DNA of 64,000 bases, taken from positions 1 through 64,000 of the forward strand of contig MHCP01000025.1 of NCBI GenBank assembly GCA_001816655.1, given 5' to 3'. The translations under genes were made by a program, and so were the position numbers. Below, piece after piece: positions 20,316 to 28,185 of the stretch. The number at the start of each line of letters is the position of its first letter. Within the stretch, counting starts at the first letter, position 1. Source of the stretch: Candidatus Woykebacteria bacterium RBG_13_40_15 (GTDB taxonomy: Bacteria; Patescibacteria; Microgenomatia; Woykebacterales; RBG-16-39-9b). The notes under the pieces are model-generated. The model did not search any database. It saw nothing but the letters and a program-made list of their open reading frames with translations, and was not told the DNA's origin.

Positions 20316-21164
20316 TTAAATTTCAGTAAAGTATTCTAAAACTACGATTGCTATCTCTTTCATTTGAGTAGGGCTTACGGTGCCACTTCTACTAGTTGTA
20401 AAAACAGCTAAAATAAATGGATTTTTCGCGTCTGTTACATAAGCAACGTCGTGAGATTCCCCTTCCCAACTACCTGCTTTGTGGTAGTACGTTAAGTTTG
20501 CTTGATTCAAAATCGGCGAGAAAAACCTTTCAATACTCGTCTTTTGCATATAAGAATAGAGTTTGGTTTTTGAACTTTCAGTCAAGAGATTTTCCTTTTC
20601 GATTTTTTTCATTAGCGTAACAGCATCCTTTGCGCTCATTAAATTTTTCCCGAGTGAGAGATCTGTAGCAGTCATACCAATTTTTTTAGCAAAGGTATTT
20701 TGATCGGTTGCGCTGAAGCGTTCAAACAAATAATCAAGACTATCAGTACTAGATTGATTAACTAGGAACTGCAGCTGTGTTTCAATGTCGTAGGCACCCA
20801 TTTTGTCCTTCAATCCAATCGTCCCTTTGTCCGCTAGGTTAAACACGTACGTAGCAGTCAAAAGTTGCGAAACGCCAGCAGCGTGTTGTGCAACTTGGTC
20901 GTTATAACCGAAGTACTCATCGTTATTGAAATCATATATTCCAACAGAGAGTGTTGTAGCTGGCGTGTCTTTTTTGACAATTTCTCGAATAATTTCGATT
21001 AAATTTTCTTTTCTTACTTTTCTTTTTTCCGCTTCTTGTTGCTCCTCTGTTAGTTTAGGAGGTTCGTGACTTCTACTCCAAAAAAATTTAAAAAGGGTGA
21101 AGGAGATACCGCAGACAATGATTACTGCTACGATTATAACTGCGACAGCTAGGACCTTCTTCAT
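20316..21164 (-). CDS. Class A beta-lactamase-fold protein lacking the catalytic SxxK
   Basis: A protein of 282 residues: signal anchor (about 4-28), charged linker, then a serine beta-lactamase/transpeptidase-type domain. The expected SxxK helix reads HAAGVSQLLTATYV (94-107): aligned with ASxxKLxTA, the nucleophile position 97 is Gly and the lysine position 100 is Gln. The SDN loop reads NQSSTDS. The third motif is HKAGSWEGESHDVAYV, a good match to HKTGxxxGxxHDxA, with Ala for Thr. The fold is convincing but the active site is degenerate, so it probably binds rather than cleaves peptidoglycan-related ligands, unless Ser99 serves instead. It probably sits outside the membrane. Confidence 0.8.
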   Translation of the reverse strand: MKKVLAVAVIIVAVIIVCGISFTLFKFFWSRSHEPPKLTEEQQEAEKRKVRKENLIEIIREIVKKDTPATTLSVGIYDFNNDEYFGYNDQVAQHAAGVSQLLTATYVFNLADKGTIGLKDKMGAYDIETQLQFLVNQSSTDSLDYLFERFSATDQNTFAKKIGMTATDLSLGKNLMSAKDAVTLMKKIEKENLLTESSKTKLYSYMQKTSIERFFSPILNQANLTYYHKAGSWEGESHDVAYVTDAKNPFILAVFTTSRSGTVSPTQMKEIAIVVLEYFTEI

Positions 21165-21235
21165 TTCGCCTCTAGTTTAGCAGGTGCAAGACTCTTTTAG
21201 TAGTAGGTCCGTTACAGATAACTTTTATCCAACAA

Positions 21236-21649
21236 TTACTTTACTATTTTGACTGCTACTTGCCGATTGTTCCTTGGACCATCGAGTTCGACAAATAATA
21301 TATTCTGCCAAGTTCCCAAATTTAATTTACCTTCTTTAATCCCTACAGCTTGAAAACTTCCGATTAAAACAGCAGCTAAATGGGAAGTGGCATTTCTACG
21401 TTCACACATATCCGAAGTATCGGGGTGTTCCCAACCATCTTTTGCTATTATCTGTTCGAATAATTTCAGTATATCTTTTTTGAAACCCTCTTCATCTTCA
21501 TTTATTATCAAAGCTGCCGTTGTGTGAAGGATGTTTATAAGGCAAATTCCGTCTTTTACCTTAGATTCTTTAACTATTTCGTTAACTTTATCAGTAAGAT
21601 TTATCACTTCGCGTTTAGTTTTTGTATTTAGGCTGATTATTTTATTCAT
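21236..21649 (-). CDS. yjbQ: YjbQ/UPF0047 family protein
   Basis: A protein of 137 residues with the family's conserved blocks: CLINILHTTAALIINEDEEG near 40-60, WEHPDTSD, SHLAAVLIGSFQAVGIKEGK and LGTWQNILFVELDGPRNNR. YjbQ members form trimers and have weak thiamine-phosphate synthase activity in E. coli; the physiological role is unsettled. Length and motifs are normal, including the conserved histidines (His47 and His96-type). It overlaps the stop of the upstream membrane-anchored gene (ATGA at 21646-21649), so the two are translationally coupled. Confidence 0.9.
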   Translation of the reverse strand: MNKIISLNTKTKREVINLTDKVNEIVKESKVKDGICLINILHTTAALIINEDEEGFKKDILKLFEQIIAKDGWEHPDTSDMCERRNATSHLAAVLIGSFQAVGIKEGKLNLGTWQNILFVELDGPRNNRQVAVKIVK

Positions 21650-22215
21650 TTGCTTTTGTAAGAAGTAACGATACTAGTAACTAGATTCTTGGTTTCTTTA
21701 TTAGAACCAGACAACCAAAATGTAACATTTTTAATCGAAGAGGCAGCAGGAACTTTTATTACCAAGAAGAAACTACCATCTTTAAAATTGAATTCTGTGG
21801 CGGTGGCCTCCCTTTTATCTACAGAAATTTCTATCGGTTTCTCACTTAAAATAGATTTTTGTTGTTCTTTGGAAAATCTAGGTTCGCGCAAGTCGTCCAA
21901 CCAAAAATTTACTTCTCCCGCACTACTAAATAATCTTGCCCCGACGGCTTCTTTGCTTTGATGAGTTTCAGCTTTCCAGTCTTCTGGGTACTCAATAGAA
22001 TAGGAATCTGTCGAAAGAATAAACCAGCCAGGACGGGAAGACGCGGTTTGAGACGGCTTTTCACCAAAGACTTTATTTTGCACGGCTATCCTCGTCGCAA
22101 AAAAACTAGCAAAAAAAACTACCGAAGCTAAAACTACAAGAAACAGTAAAAAAACTAAATAAAAGCCAAATTTGTTCTCCTTTGGTTTTATATCAATTAT
22201 TACTTCTTGTGGCAT
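21646..22215 (-). CDS. Membrane-anchored PsbP-like hypothetical protein
   Basis: A protein of 189 residues. One N-terminal span (about 17-40) leads to an exterior domain that begins GWFILSTDSYSIEYPEDWKA, the usual opening of PsbP/MOG1-like alpha-beta domains found in many bacterial lipoproteins and anchored proteins (xxYSIxYPxxW). The rest alternates strands and helices (VNFWLDDLREPRFS, IEISVDKREATATEF, FFLVIKVPAASSIKNVTFWL). Function unknown. Coupled to yjbQ by a 4-base overlap and divergent from the MscS gene. Confidence 0.7.
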   Translation of the reverse strand: MPQEVIIDIKPKENKFGFYLVFLLFLVVLASVVFFASFFATRIAVQNKVFGEKPSQTASSRPGWFILSTDSYSIEYPEDWKAETHQSKEAVGARLFSSAGEVNFWLDDLREPRFSKEQQKSILSEKPIEISVDKREATATEFNFKDGSFFLVIKVPAASSIKNVTFWLSGSNKETKNLVTSIVTSYKSK

Positions 22216-22282
22216 TAGTAACTAGAATAACAGCATATGACAAAACTTTCAATTTAGCGATTTTTAGTGTTATGATAAAATC

Positions 22283-22780
22283 ATGGTAGGGCTTACCCCT
22301 CATGTCTCACGTATCATAGCAATTTTTCTAGCTGCTCTTGTAATTTTGGTCGTTATGACCCTTCTAACTCGCGATTTTGCATCAACTATTTCCATGGGGG
22401 CACTAAGAGCTAAAAAGCTGCGGACTATAACTGGTATATTACGAGCAACCGCTTCTACCGTAATTATCTTGGTTGCTTTTATAATGATACTTAGGGAGAT
22501 TGGTTTTGATATTACTCCCCTACTTGCTAGTGCTGGGATAGTAGGTCTTGCGCTTGGTTTTGGAGCACAAAGTTTAGTTAAGGATATAATCGCCGGTTTC
22601 TTCCTGCTTATCGAAAATCAATTTGATGAGGGCGATGAAATAGAGGTTTCTGGAGAAAAGGGAGTAGTCCAAAAGATTACCTTGCGGACCATTTGGCTTA
22701 AAGACAACGATGGGGTTTTGCACATAATTCCAAATGGGTCTATAGTTGTTGTAAAGAATTTTTCAAAAACTAAGGGCTAG
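22283..22780 (+). CDS. Short MscS-family mechanosensitive channel
   Basis: A protein of 165 residues. Two or three membrane helices (about 9-28, 52-70 and 76-105) end in the MscS pore helix: LLASAGIVGLALGFGAQSLV with small residues lining the pore, followed by KDIIAGFFLLIENQFDEGDE and the start of the beta domain (EGDEIEVSGEKGVVQKITLRTIWLKDND, IIPNGS). The protein stops after this beta domain, without the C-terminal alpha-beta cage of E. coli MscS (286 residues). It is a minimal channel that protects against osmotic shock. The response regulator gene follows on the same strand, 43 bases downstream. Confidence 0.88.
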   Translation: MVGLTPHVSRIIAIFLAALVILVVMTLLTRDFASTISMGALRAKKLRTITGILRATASTVIILVAFIMILREIGFDITPLLASAGIVGLALGFGAQSLVKDIIAGFFLLIENQFDEGDEIEVSGEKGVVQKITLRTIWLKDNDGVLHIIPNGSIVVVKNFSKTKG

Positions 22781-22823
22781 ACGGGGCTATTATTTGCTGG
22801 TTTAATATCTTAAGGAGGAAGTT

Positions 22824-23237
22824 ATGGCAAGGAAAATTCTACTTGTAGAAGATGATGCTTTTGTCCGCGATATATATATGCGGGAGTTAACTAAAGGTGG
22901 TTTTGAAATAGATGCCGCCGAAGACGGTTTGGAAGGCATCGAAAAAGCAAAAGAGACGAAATATGATCTTATACTACTTGATATTATGTTGCCAAAGAAA
23001 ACAGGAATTGATGTTTTGAAAGATATAAGAGTCAATACTTCTGCATCAAAAGGTACGTCTGTTTATTTACTTACCAACTTAGGACAAGGTTCAGTTATTA
23101 GACAGGCTGTTGAAATAGGCGCTCAAGGGTATTTGCTAAAAGCTCGAGTACTTCCCTCGCAAGTTCTTCAGGCCGTAAACGATTTCTTCGAAAAGGGCCC
23201 AATGAAAATGGACCTTAAGGAATTTGGTTTAGAGTAG
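22824..23237 (+). CDS. Single-domain response regulator
   Basis: A protein of 137 residues consisting of a receiver domain only: acidic pocket E9-D10-D11, phospho-acceptor Asp53 (LILLDIMLPKKTG), switch Thr84 (YLLTN) and Lys106 (GYLLKARVLP). No output domain, so it must act through protein contacts, for example in a phosphorelay. A strong AAGGAGG ribosome-binding site precedes the ATG. The histidine kinase at 29742 is a possible partner but is not adjacent. Its 3' end overlaps the convergent DUF763 gene by 9 bases. Confidence 0.92.
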   Translation: MARKILLVEDDAFVRDIYMRELTKGGFEIDAAEDGLEGIEKAKETKYDLILLDIMLPKKTGIDVLKDIRVNTSASKGTSVYLLTNLGQGSVIRQAVEIGAQGYLLKARVLPSQVLQAVNDFFEKGPMKMDLKEFGLE

Positions 23238-24311
23238 GGAAAGTTGTAGTTTCTTTAAGCCTTTTATTTTTTCCCGATCCCCTATCTTAGCTTTTTCGAC
23301 GGCGAATTTGAGAATTTCGATTGATTTATCGTAGGTTTTTTTATCAACTGGATAAGGTGTTCCGTCTTTCCCCCCGTGGGCAAAGGAAAATTTGACTGGG
23401 TCTTCTCGACTCGCTGGGGTGTTATAAATTAATTCTGAAATCAGTGTCAGTGCTCTGATGGTCCGTGGTCCAACCCCGCGGGTTGAAAGCAAGAGTTCAA
23501 AATCTTTTGGCTGCTGCTCGTAGGTAGAAAGCAGAATTCTCTTTAAGTTTTCTGGGCGTATATCTCCTGCCTCGACTAATTCTCTTTTCGGTAAATTTAA
23601 CTCTAGGATTTTTTTGTACTCTCGTAAAACTTTTTCCGGTTTTTCGCTTGCAAGTTTGGTTGAGGTCGTTCTTGCATCGTTTGAATTCTTCGCGACAAGG
23701 TTTAGGACTTCCAACTTTTTGTCGGAAGCGATTGCGCTGTGGGGTTCTTCAACAAACGATGTTAAATCATCACTTAACCAGTGGTAACGCCGCGCCCAGC
23801 GATTTGAGGGGTTCAACCCCTGTTGCACTACTGCCCATTTCGCCCCGCCAGCTGGCGGGTTGGTAAAAAAGAAATTGTGGTGGTAAAGCTGAAAACCATC
23901 TTGTAGTGCAGTGTTATCCACTTTTGCGCTCATTTTTGATGCATAAACGAGATTTGAAAGATCTATGCCGAGTTGATTAGAAATGTTTTCAATTTCCAGA
24001 GGAGTTTTTCTGCTTGTTGCGCCTTTTCCGCCAGCGACAAAGAGCCCAAGATCTTTCGAAACGTCTTTTAGCCCTACCTTGAGGGCTCCACCAACAGTGG
24101 TTGTTAAACCAGAACTGTGCCAATCAAAGCCAAGTACGCAACCAAAAGATTGAAACCAATATGGATGAGAAATCCTTCGGAGGAATTCCTCTGCTCCGAA
24201 TTCATCAACGATCACAATCGTTATTTCTCTGGCTAGTTTGCTCATTCGGCCAAAAAGCCAAGCCGGCGCAGAGCCGTAATGAAGAGGAAGATTGGCAGTA
24301 CCAATTTTCAT
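23229..24311 (-). CDS. DUF763 family protein
   Basis: A protein of 360 residues starting MKIGTANLPLHYGSAPAWLF, the family's opening (TxxLPLHxGxxPxWL), followed by KLAREITIVIVDEFGAEEFL, SHPYWFQSFGCVLGFDWHSS, VVQQGLNPSNRWARRYHWLS and SFAHGGKDGTPYPVDKKTYD. DUF763 proteins are common in archaea and patchy in bacteria; a helix-hairpin-helix-like stretch (LLLSTRGVGPRTIRALTL) suggests nucleic-acid binding. Length is normal. The biochemical function is unknown. Confidence 0.9.
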   Translation of the reverse strand: MKIGTANLPLHYGSAPAWLFGRMSKLAREITIVIVDEFGAEEFLRRISHPYWFQSFGCVLGFDWHSSGLTTTVGGALKVGLKDVSKDLGLFVAGGKGATSRKTPLEIENISNQLGIDLSNLVYASKMSAKVDNTALQDGFQLYHHNFFFTNPPAGGAKWAVVQQGLNPSNRWARRYHWLSDDLTSFVEEPHSAIASDKKLEVLNLVAKNSNDARTTSTKLASEKPEKVLREYKKILELNLPKRELVEAGDIRPENLKRILLSTYEQQPKDFELLLSTRGVGPRTIRALTLISELIYNTPASREDPVKFSFAHGGKDGTPYPVDKKTYDKSIEILKFAVEKAKIGDREKIKGLKKLQLSLL

Positions 24312-24314
24312 TGT

Positions 24315-25145
24315 TTATTTTTCCCCATAAAAAACAAAATAACCACCTAAATTTCCACCAAATACCTTGTATTGAGCAATTCCCGCTAAAATGTGTTTAG
24401 TAAGAATAGGTGAAGTTAAATGAAGCTTTTCAGTTAGTATTGAAATAGGGTAAGCAAACCTGGCTATCTTTAAAATTCTCTGCGAAGAAGGCATGAACTC
24501 TCCTGTCTTGTCCAATACTTTGATGTTTTTAAATCCAACCTCTCTCATCATTTTTTCAAAATCTTTGGCCAACGCCAAATTTGGTACCGCAAAACCGTTA
24601 CAGAATTGAGATAAAAAGTCTTTCGCATCGTCTAGTTTTGGTGCTCTTCTCAAAAAACCATCGGCAATTACCAGCCTCCCTGTTCTCCTCAAAAGTCGAT
24701 AAGCTTCTTTTAGGAAATCCTTTTTATTCTCTGCATGGCAAGCACTTTCGATTGCCCAAACGACATCAAAAGAAGAGTCGGGAAATTTCGTTCTTAAAAA
24801 ATCCATTACGAAAAATTTGATTAGAGAGTTTTTCTTTGCTAGCTTTCTTGCTTCATCGATTTGTTTATTGCTAATGGAAATCCCGGTTACTTCAGCTGCT
24901 AGGTTTTCTGCTAACCAAATACTACTTCCCCCTACTCCACAGCCTGCATCTAAAACAATATCTTCCTTTTTTATGTTCGCGATTTTAGCTAAAAATCTAT
25001 TGGTATTCATTAATGCCTCCTCGAAACTTTTTGTTCCTTTTTTCCACAGCCCGTAATGGATAGCGCTACTTTCGCGATTTTTGTACCAAAAGAATCTGTA
25101 AAAAGGTAAAGTGTAGTCGTAGTAAGAGGAAACTTCTTTTTGCAT
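24315..25145 (-). CDS. Class I SAM-dependent methyltransferase (lipid/quinone type)
   Basis: A protein of 276 residues. Motif I is VLDAGCGVGGSSIWLA (DAGCGVGG, 66-73), motif II VTGISISNKQIDEARKLAKK, then FDVVWAIESACHAENKKDFL and AYRLLRRTGRLVIADGF. VGGSS and ESACHAENK are typical of the tocopherol/sterol and cyclopropane-like small-molecule methyltransferases. The product likely methylates a lipid, quinone or terpenoid, with the actual substrate unknown. It is 3 bases upstream of the DUF763 gene on the same strand and probably co-transcribed. Confidence 0.85.
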   Translation of the reverse strand: MQKEVSSYYDYTLPFYRFFWYKNRESSAIHYGLWKKGTKSFEEALMNTNRFLAKIANIKKEDIVLDAGCGVGGSSIWLAENLAAEVTGISISNKQIDEARKLAKKNSLIKFFVMDFLRTKFPDSSFDVVWAIESACHAENKKDFLKEAYRLLRRTGRLVIADGFLRRAPKLDDAKDFLSQFCNGFAVPNLALAKDFEKMMREVGFKNIKVLDKTGEFMPSSQRILKIARFAYPISILTEKLHLTSPILTKHILAGIAQYKVFGGNLGGYFVFYGEK

Positions 25146-25192
25146 ACTGACTCTAATTTACCCCAAATTTATCCGAATATCAACTAGTCAAA

Positions 25193-25221
25193 GAGGCCAA
25201 CGGAAAGAATCCATCGGCCTC
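25193..25221 (-). terminator. Hairpin after the 25236 membrane gene
   Basis: GAGGCC (25193-25198) pairs with GGCCTC (25216-25221) around a loop, 15 bases past the stop at 25236. No U-tract; weak support as a terminator. Confidence 0.4.
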
Positions 25222-25235
25222 GTCACCTCCTTTTC

Positions 25236-25856
25236 CTATACGAGTCCCGTTATAAGCCGTACAATTAAGAACAACAGGCCGACAAGGATAGTCGTTTCGA
25301 GGATTTTGACTGGGATATTCAAAACCCTCGCGGCCATATTGCCCCAGTATATCTGCCGTCTGGAGTAACCTGCCAAGCTCAACGCGTGGTGTGTGGCTAG
25401 GACTCCAAATAACGTCATACCCAGGATGATAAGGAGCCTCCTTCCTTGCATCCTTAAGCTGCTCTTGCTTCTTCGGCTGATCGACGGACCTAGCAGATGG
25501 AAGAATACAAACTGTTTGAAATCAAACAGGTAGATCTTCAGACCGTAGAAGAGCCAACTACCTAGGCGTTGCCCTTTATTCTTGGTGGGTGCTGGGGTTT
25601 CCAGAATATCCTGCAACCCATTGGCTCTTGCGGTTTCGTACCAGTGTGTCGCGGTTAGTCCCCATGGCAGCATTACTATTACTGCCTGCCAGGCGCCGAT
25701 AAATGCCGCCAGTGAAAGCAGAATCGTTGCTGATAGGCGAGCTTGGAATTGCCAAACTCCGATGAACCCAATCTCCTTGATTGTTCGACGAGCTGCAATT
25801 CTCCTCCCCCAGGAAAGGGGGACTACTTTTCTGGAAAGCGTTGTTGCGAGACGCAT
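25236..25856 (-). CDS. Membrane protein of unknown function (206 residues)
   Basis: The ATG at 25856 has a strong ribosome-binding site (GGAAGGAGGGG). A basic N-terminus (MRLATTLSRKVVPLSWGRR) precedes about four hydrophobic segments, near residues 43-64, 107-125, 138-157 and 184-204. Between them lie ATHWYETARANGLQDILETP and a basic loop SRRSKSSLRMQGRRL. No known family is apparent. Composition is GC-rich, it has its own promoter (25905-25933) and it is transcribed apart from its neighbours, like the other solitary units. Confidence 0.65.
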   Translation of the reverse strand: MRLATTLSRKVVPLSWGRRIAARRTIKEIGFIGVWQFQARLSATILLSLAAFIGAWQAVIVMLPWGLTATHWYETARANGLQDILETPAPTKNKGQRLGSWLFYGLKIYLFDFKQFVFFHLLGPSISRRSKSSLRMQGRRLLIILGMTLFGVLATHHALSLAGYSRRQIYWGNMAARVLNIPVKILETTILVGLLFLIVRLITGLV

Positions 25857-25904
25857 TGTCCCCTCCTTCCTTTGTGTCTGAGCAGACTCTCACCTGCTGG
25901 CTAG

Positions 25905-25933
25905 ATTGTACGCTTTTATTATTGTTAGTTCAA
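25905..25933 (-). promoter_or_regulatory. Promoter of the 25236-25856 gene
   Basis: TTGAAC (25933-25928), 17-base spacer, TACAAT (25910-25905). A hairpin GGGCCGA/TCGGCCC at 25968-25998, between this promoter and the divergent one at 26066, is unexplained. Confidence 0.65.
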
Positions 25934-26065
25934 GAAAATTATGTTAGTTGGGGGTATAAAGGGGGTTGGGCCGACCAGATGTTTCACTCGATCGGCCCGG
26001 TCTCTCGTTATGTTTCGGAAGGGTTTTGAGTTACAGGTTGCAGGCTCGCCCTTTTTCCTGACTAT

Positions 26066-26094
26066 TTGCTAAACTTGCAAAAGCTTGGTATAGT
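26066..26094 (+). promoter_or_regulatory. Promoter of the 26162 methyltransferase
   Basis: TTGCTA (26066-26071), 17-base spacer, TATAGT (26089-26094), about 65 bases before the start codon. Confidence 0.6.
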
Positions 26095-26161
26095 AGCGAA
26101 AACGTAATTCCTAGCAACCAGTGAAGAAGAGTGATCCTTAATGGAGCGAAGGAGTACAGAG

Positions 26162-27019
26162 ATGCCACAACAAGTAGTAGGGAAAGGTGAGGTTTCCGGG
26201 GAAGAGGAAGACTATTCCCTTAAGCGGTTTGCGAGCCACCCTTTCTACACAGCGATGAACCGGCGGCTGGTAAAGCTGTGCGAGCTACAGCCTTGGTGGC
26301 GAGTAGTTGACCTAGGTTGCGGTATCGGTGCTGTTACCTGGCTTTTGGTCGAGGAAGTCTGCGGCGATGGTGGTCAAGTGATCGCTATAGAACCGTTGGG
26401 GGAGGCTTTGGAGGAAGCTCGCAGAAGTCTTGCCCACCTTCCAAAGGTAGCAGTTCGCTTCCTTAAGCGTAGAGGCGAGGATCTTATGCATTGTGCGTCT
26501 GTCCGGTCTATGGACGGCGTGTTATTCTGCAATGCAATCCATTTAGTGCCCGACAAGTCGCTGGTGTTGCAGAACATACATGCAGTCCTTCGCCCCGGCG
26601 GCGTCTTTGCCTTCAACAGCGCGTTCTTCGAGGGGGCGCAGTCGGCGGACACGTTCCCGTTCTACACGGCCTGGATCCGCCACGCCCTTCACATCTTCAA
26701 GGACGATTACCCGGATATTCGGCGGAAGAAGGAAGGGAAGGCGCAGGCACGGATATTACTGACTCCCGAGGAGTACCGTCAGCTTTTGGAGGATGAGGGT
26801 TTCGAGCTGGAGTACCTGGAGCTGTGTCCAGTGGAATTACCGTTGGAAGGGTTCGAGGACATCAGTGGTTATGAGTTGTTTGCCCGTGGTGCCTTGCCGG
26901 GAGTACCTCTGGCTGTAGCCGTTGATTGCCTGAAGCGGGGTGTTGCTGAAGCGTTTCGTGACCTCAACCTCACGAGCGTTACCCGCAACTGGTTGCAGGT
27001 GGTGGCTGTCAAGGCGTAG
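26162..27019 (+). CDS. SAM-dependent methyltransferase (GC-rich, solitary)
   Basis: A protein of 285 residues from the ATG at 26162, chosen for GAAGGAG 7 bases before it; an ATG at 26141 lacks one. Motif I is VVDLGCGIGAVTWLL (48-62), followed by IAIEPLGEALEEARRSL, SMDGVLFCNAIHLVPDKSLV and VLRPGGVFAFNSAFFEGAQS, a standard class I methyltransferase core. The C-terminal part (EYRQLLEDEGFELEYLELCP and beyond) is unfamiliar. Substrate unknown. The gene is strongly GC-rich compared with its surroundings and has a private promoter and terminator, which suggests recent transfer. Confidence 0.85.
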   Translation: MPQQVVGKGEVSGEEEDYSLKRFASHPFYTAMNRRLVKLCELQPWWRVVDLGCGIGAVTWLLVEEVCGDGGQVIAIEPLGEALEEARRSLAHLPKVAVRFLKRRGEDLMHCASVRSMDGVLFCNAIHLVPDKSLVLQNIHAVLRPGGVFAFNSAFFEGAQSADTFPFYTAWIRHALHIFKDDYPDIRRKKEGKAQARILLTPEEYRQLLEDEGFELEYLELCPVELPLEGFEDISGYELFARGALPGVPLAVAVDCLKRGVAEAFRDLNLTSVTRNWLQVVAVKA

Positions 27020-27056
27020 CGACCGACCTGTCTGGATCAAACATAACTGCCCAAAG

Positions 27057-27092
27057 AGCCCGCCTCTAATCTCGATAAAGAGGCGGGCTTTC
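27057..27092 (+). terminator. Intrinsic terminator of the 26162 methyltransferase
   Basis: AGCCCGCCTCT (27057-27067) pairs with AGAGGCGGGCT (27079-27089), an 11-bp GC-rich stem, followed by TTCT. It lies 38 bases past the stop. Confidence 0.75.
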
Positions 27093-27130
27093 TGGCATTT
27101 CAGCCCCTAAACTAATTTTTCGGAATTAGT

Positions 27131-27703
27131 TTATAGCTCTTTTTCTGCTCCGGAGAGGACTTCTTTGCGAATTTTCTTCCACCAAGAAAGCTCTAGGTTT
27201 TTTAAGCCTGAAAGTTGCAATTTGTAAATTTCTTCGAAATAATTATTCCCAGCCTGGATCTCTTCAGAACATTTAGATAAAAGAGAAAGTTTATCGGCTA
27301 CTTTTACTATCTGAGCTTCAATATTTTCTTTTTCCCCTTCCTTTTTCCACCAAGAATAGAGGGTTTTTTGGAGATCGCGGGGCAAGTCAACAAACATTTC
27401 CCAAACCATTTTGTCACTCACTTTTCGTATCGCCCGATAAACTTCGTCATTGTAATGTTTGAAGGGGTTGATGATATCTCCTGTGAGACCCTCTTCAACG
27501 TCATGAACTATAGCCATCTGTAAGGCCGCTGCGCAGTCCACTTTAATTTTCTTTTTTTCCAAAAGTTGGCAAAGAATTAAAGTGAAATAGGCAGTATAAA
27601 AGGAATGTTCAGCAACGCTTTCTGGGAAATGCTGTGCCCTATTGTTGTAGCGGGTAACATGGGCAAGATTTCTGTTTAGAAGGTGATCAAAAATTTTCGC
27701 CAT
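27131..27703 (-). CDS. yfbR: HD-domain 5'-nucleotidase-like protein (YfbR family)
   Basis: A protein of 190 residues that would dephosphorylate deoxynucleoside monophosphates. The active-site residues of YfbR are all present at matching positions: Arg18 (THVTRYN-type start, here AHVTRYNN), His33 (VAEHSFYTA), His67-Asp68 (MAIVHDVEEG) and Asp137 (VKVADKLSLL). YfbR helps keep dNTP pools balanced. The length is close to E. coli YfbR (199). A role in nucleotide salvage fits a genome that depends on imported precursors. Confidence 0.88.
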   Translation of the reverse strand: MAKIFDHLLNRNLAHVTRYNNRAQHFPESVAEHSFYTAYFTLILCQLLEKKKIKVDCAAALQMAIVHDVEEGLTGDIINPFKHYNDEVYRAIRKVSDKMVWEMFVDLPRDLQKTLYSWWKKEGEKENIEAQIVKVADKLSLLSKCSEEIQAGNNYFEEIYKLQLSGLKNLELSWWKKIRKEVLSGAEKEL

Positions 27704-27775
27704 TGTACTTGCATTGTAGCAACAAAATCACTTGTTTTGCAAAGCTATTTTCGAGAGGTAATAACGACTATAGGT

Positions 27776-27804
27776 TTGACATCTGAAGCTGTTTCTGGTA
27801 TAAT
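27776..27804 (+). promoter_or_regulatory. Perfect consensus promoter of the zinc-ribbon gene
   Basis: TTGACA (27776-27781), 17-base spacer, TATAAT (27799-27804): both hexamers and the spacing are ideal for sigma70. It lies 35 bases upstream of the ATG at 27839. Confidence 0.85.
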
Positions 27805-27838
27805 TTAATATAATTCTGGATAGAGAGGAGGTGCTAGC

Positions 27839-28090
27839 ATGGGTATTACCTGTGTTGGCCATGGGAGAGACGACATAAGCTGCCTTCCCTGTAGTGTCTG
27901 CGGCCGCATGGTTTGCAGAAATTGCCGAGATGCGTACGGAGTTTGCACCAACAGGGAAGGATGCGGCACTCAACAGAGGCAGCAGTTGTCTTGTCCTAAT
28001 TGTGGGGGTGCTATTGGGAAGGGCGAAGGTTGGTTGTCCTGCTCGCGTTGCAGGTGGCAGGAGCCGATCAGCGCCAAGAGGCCGTCGTAA
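27839..28090 (+). CDS. Small double zinc-ribbon protein (83 residues)
   Basis: Twelve cysteines and a histidine are arranged as two metal sites. The first half has C15, C18, C21, C26, C29, C36 and C42 (CLPCSVCGRMVCRNC), like a B-box or RING-type finger; the second has CPNC (52-55) and CSRC (68-71), a classic zinc ribbon. AGGAGGTG precedes the ATG. It is GC-rich and driven by a perfect consensus promoter, so it should be strongly expressed. Function unknown; it could bind RNA, ubiquitin-like or other protein partners. The next gene, glyA, begins 95 bases downstream without a clear terminator between them. Confidence 0.7.
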   Translation: MGITCVGHGRDDISCLPCSVCGRMVCRNCRDAYGVCTNREGCGTQQRQQLSCPNCGGAIGKGEGWLSCSRCRWQEPISAKRPS

Positions 28091-28185
28091 GTTATCTACC
28101 AATAGGAGGTGGAAACATACGGCGGTCTTTTCGTTGTTTTAATTTTCTTGCTAACAAGTTTCTTTTGTGTTAGTTTGTAGGAACT

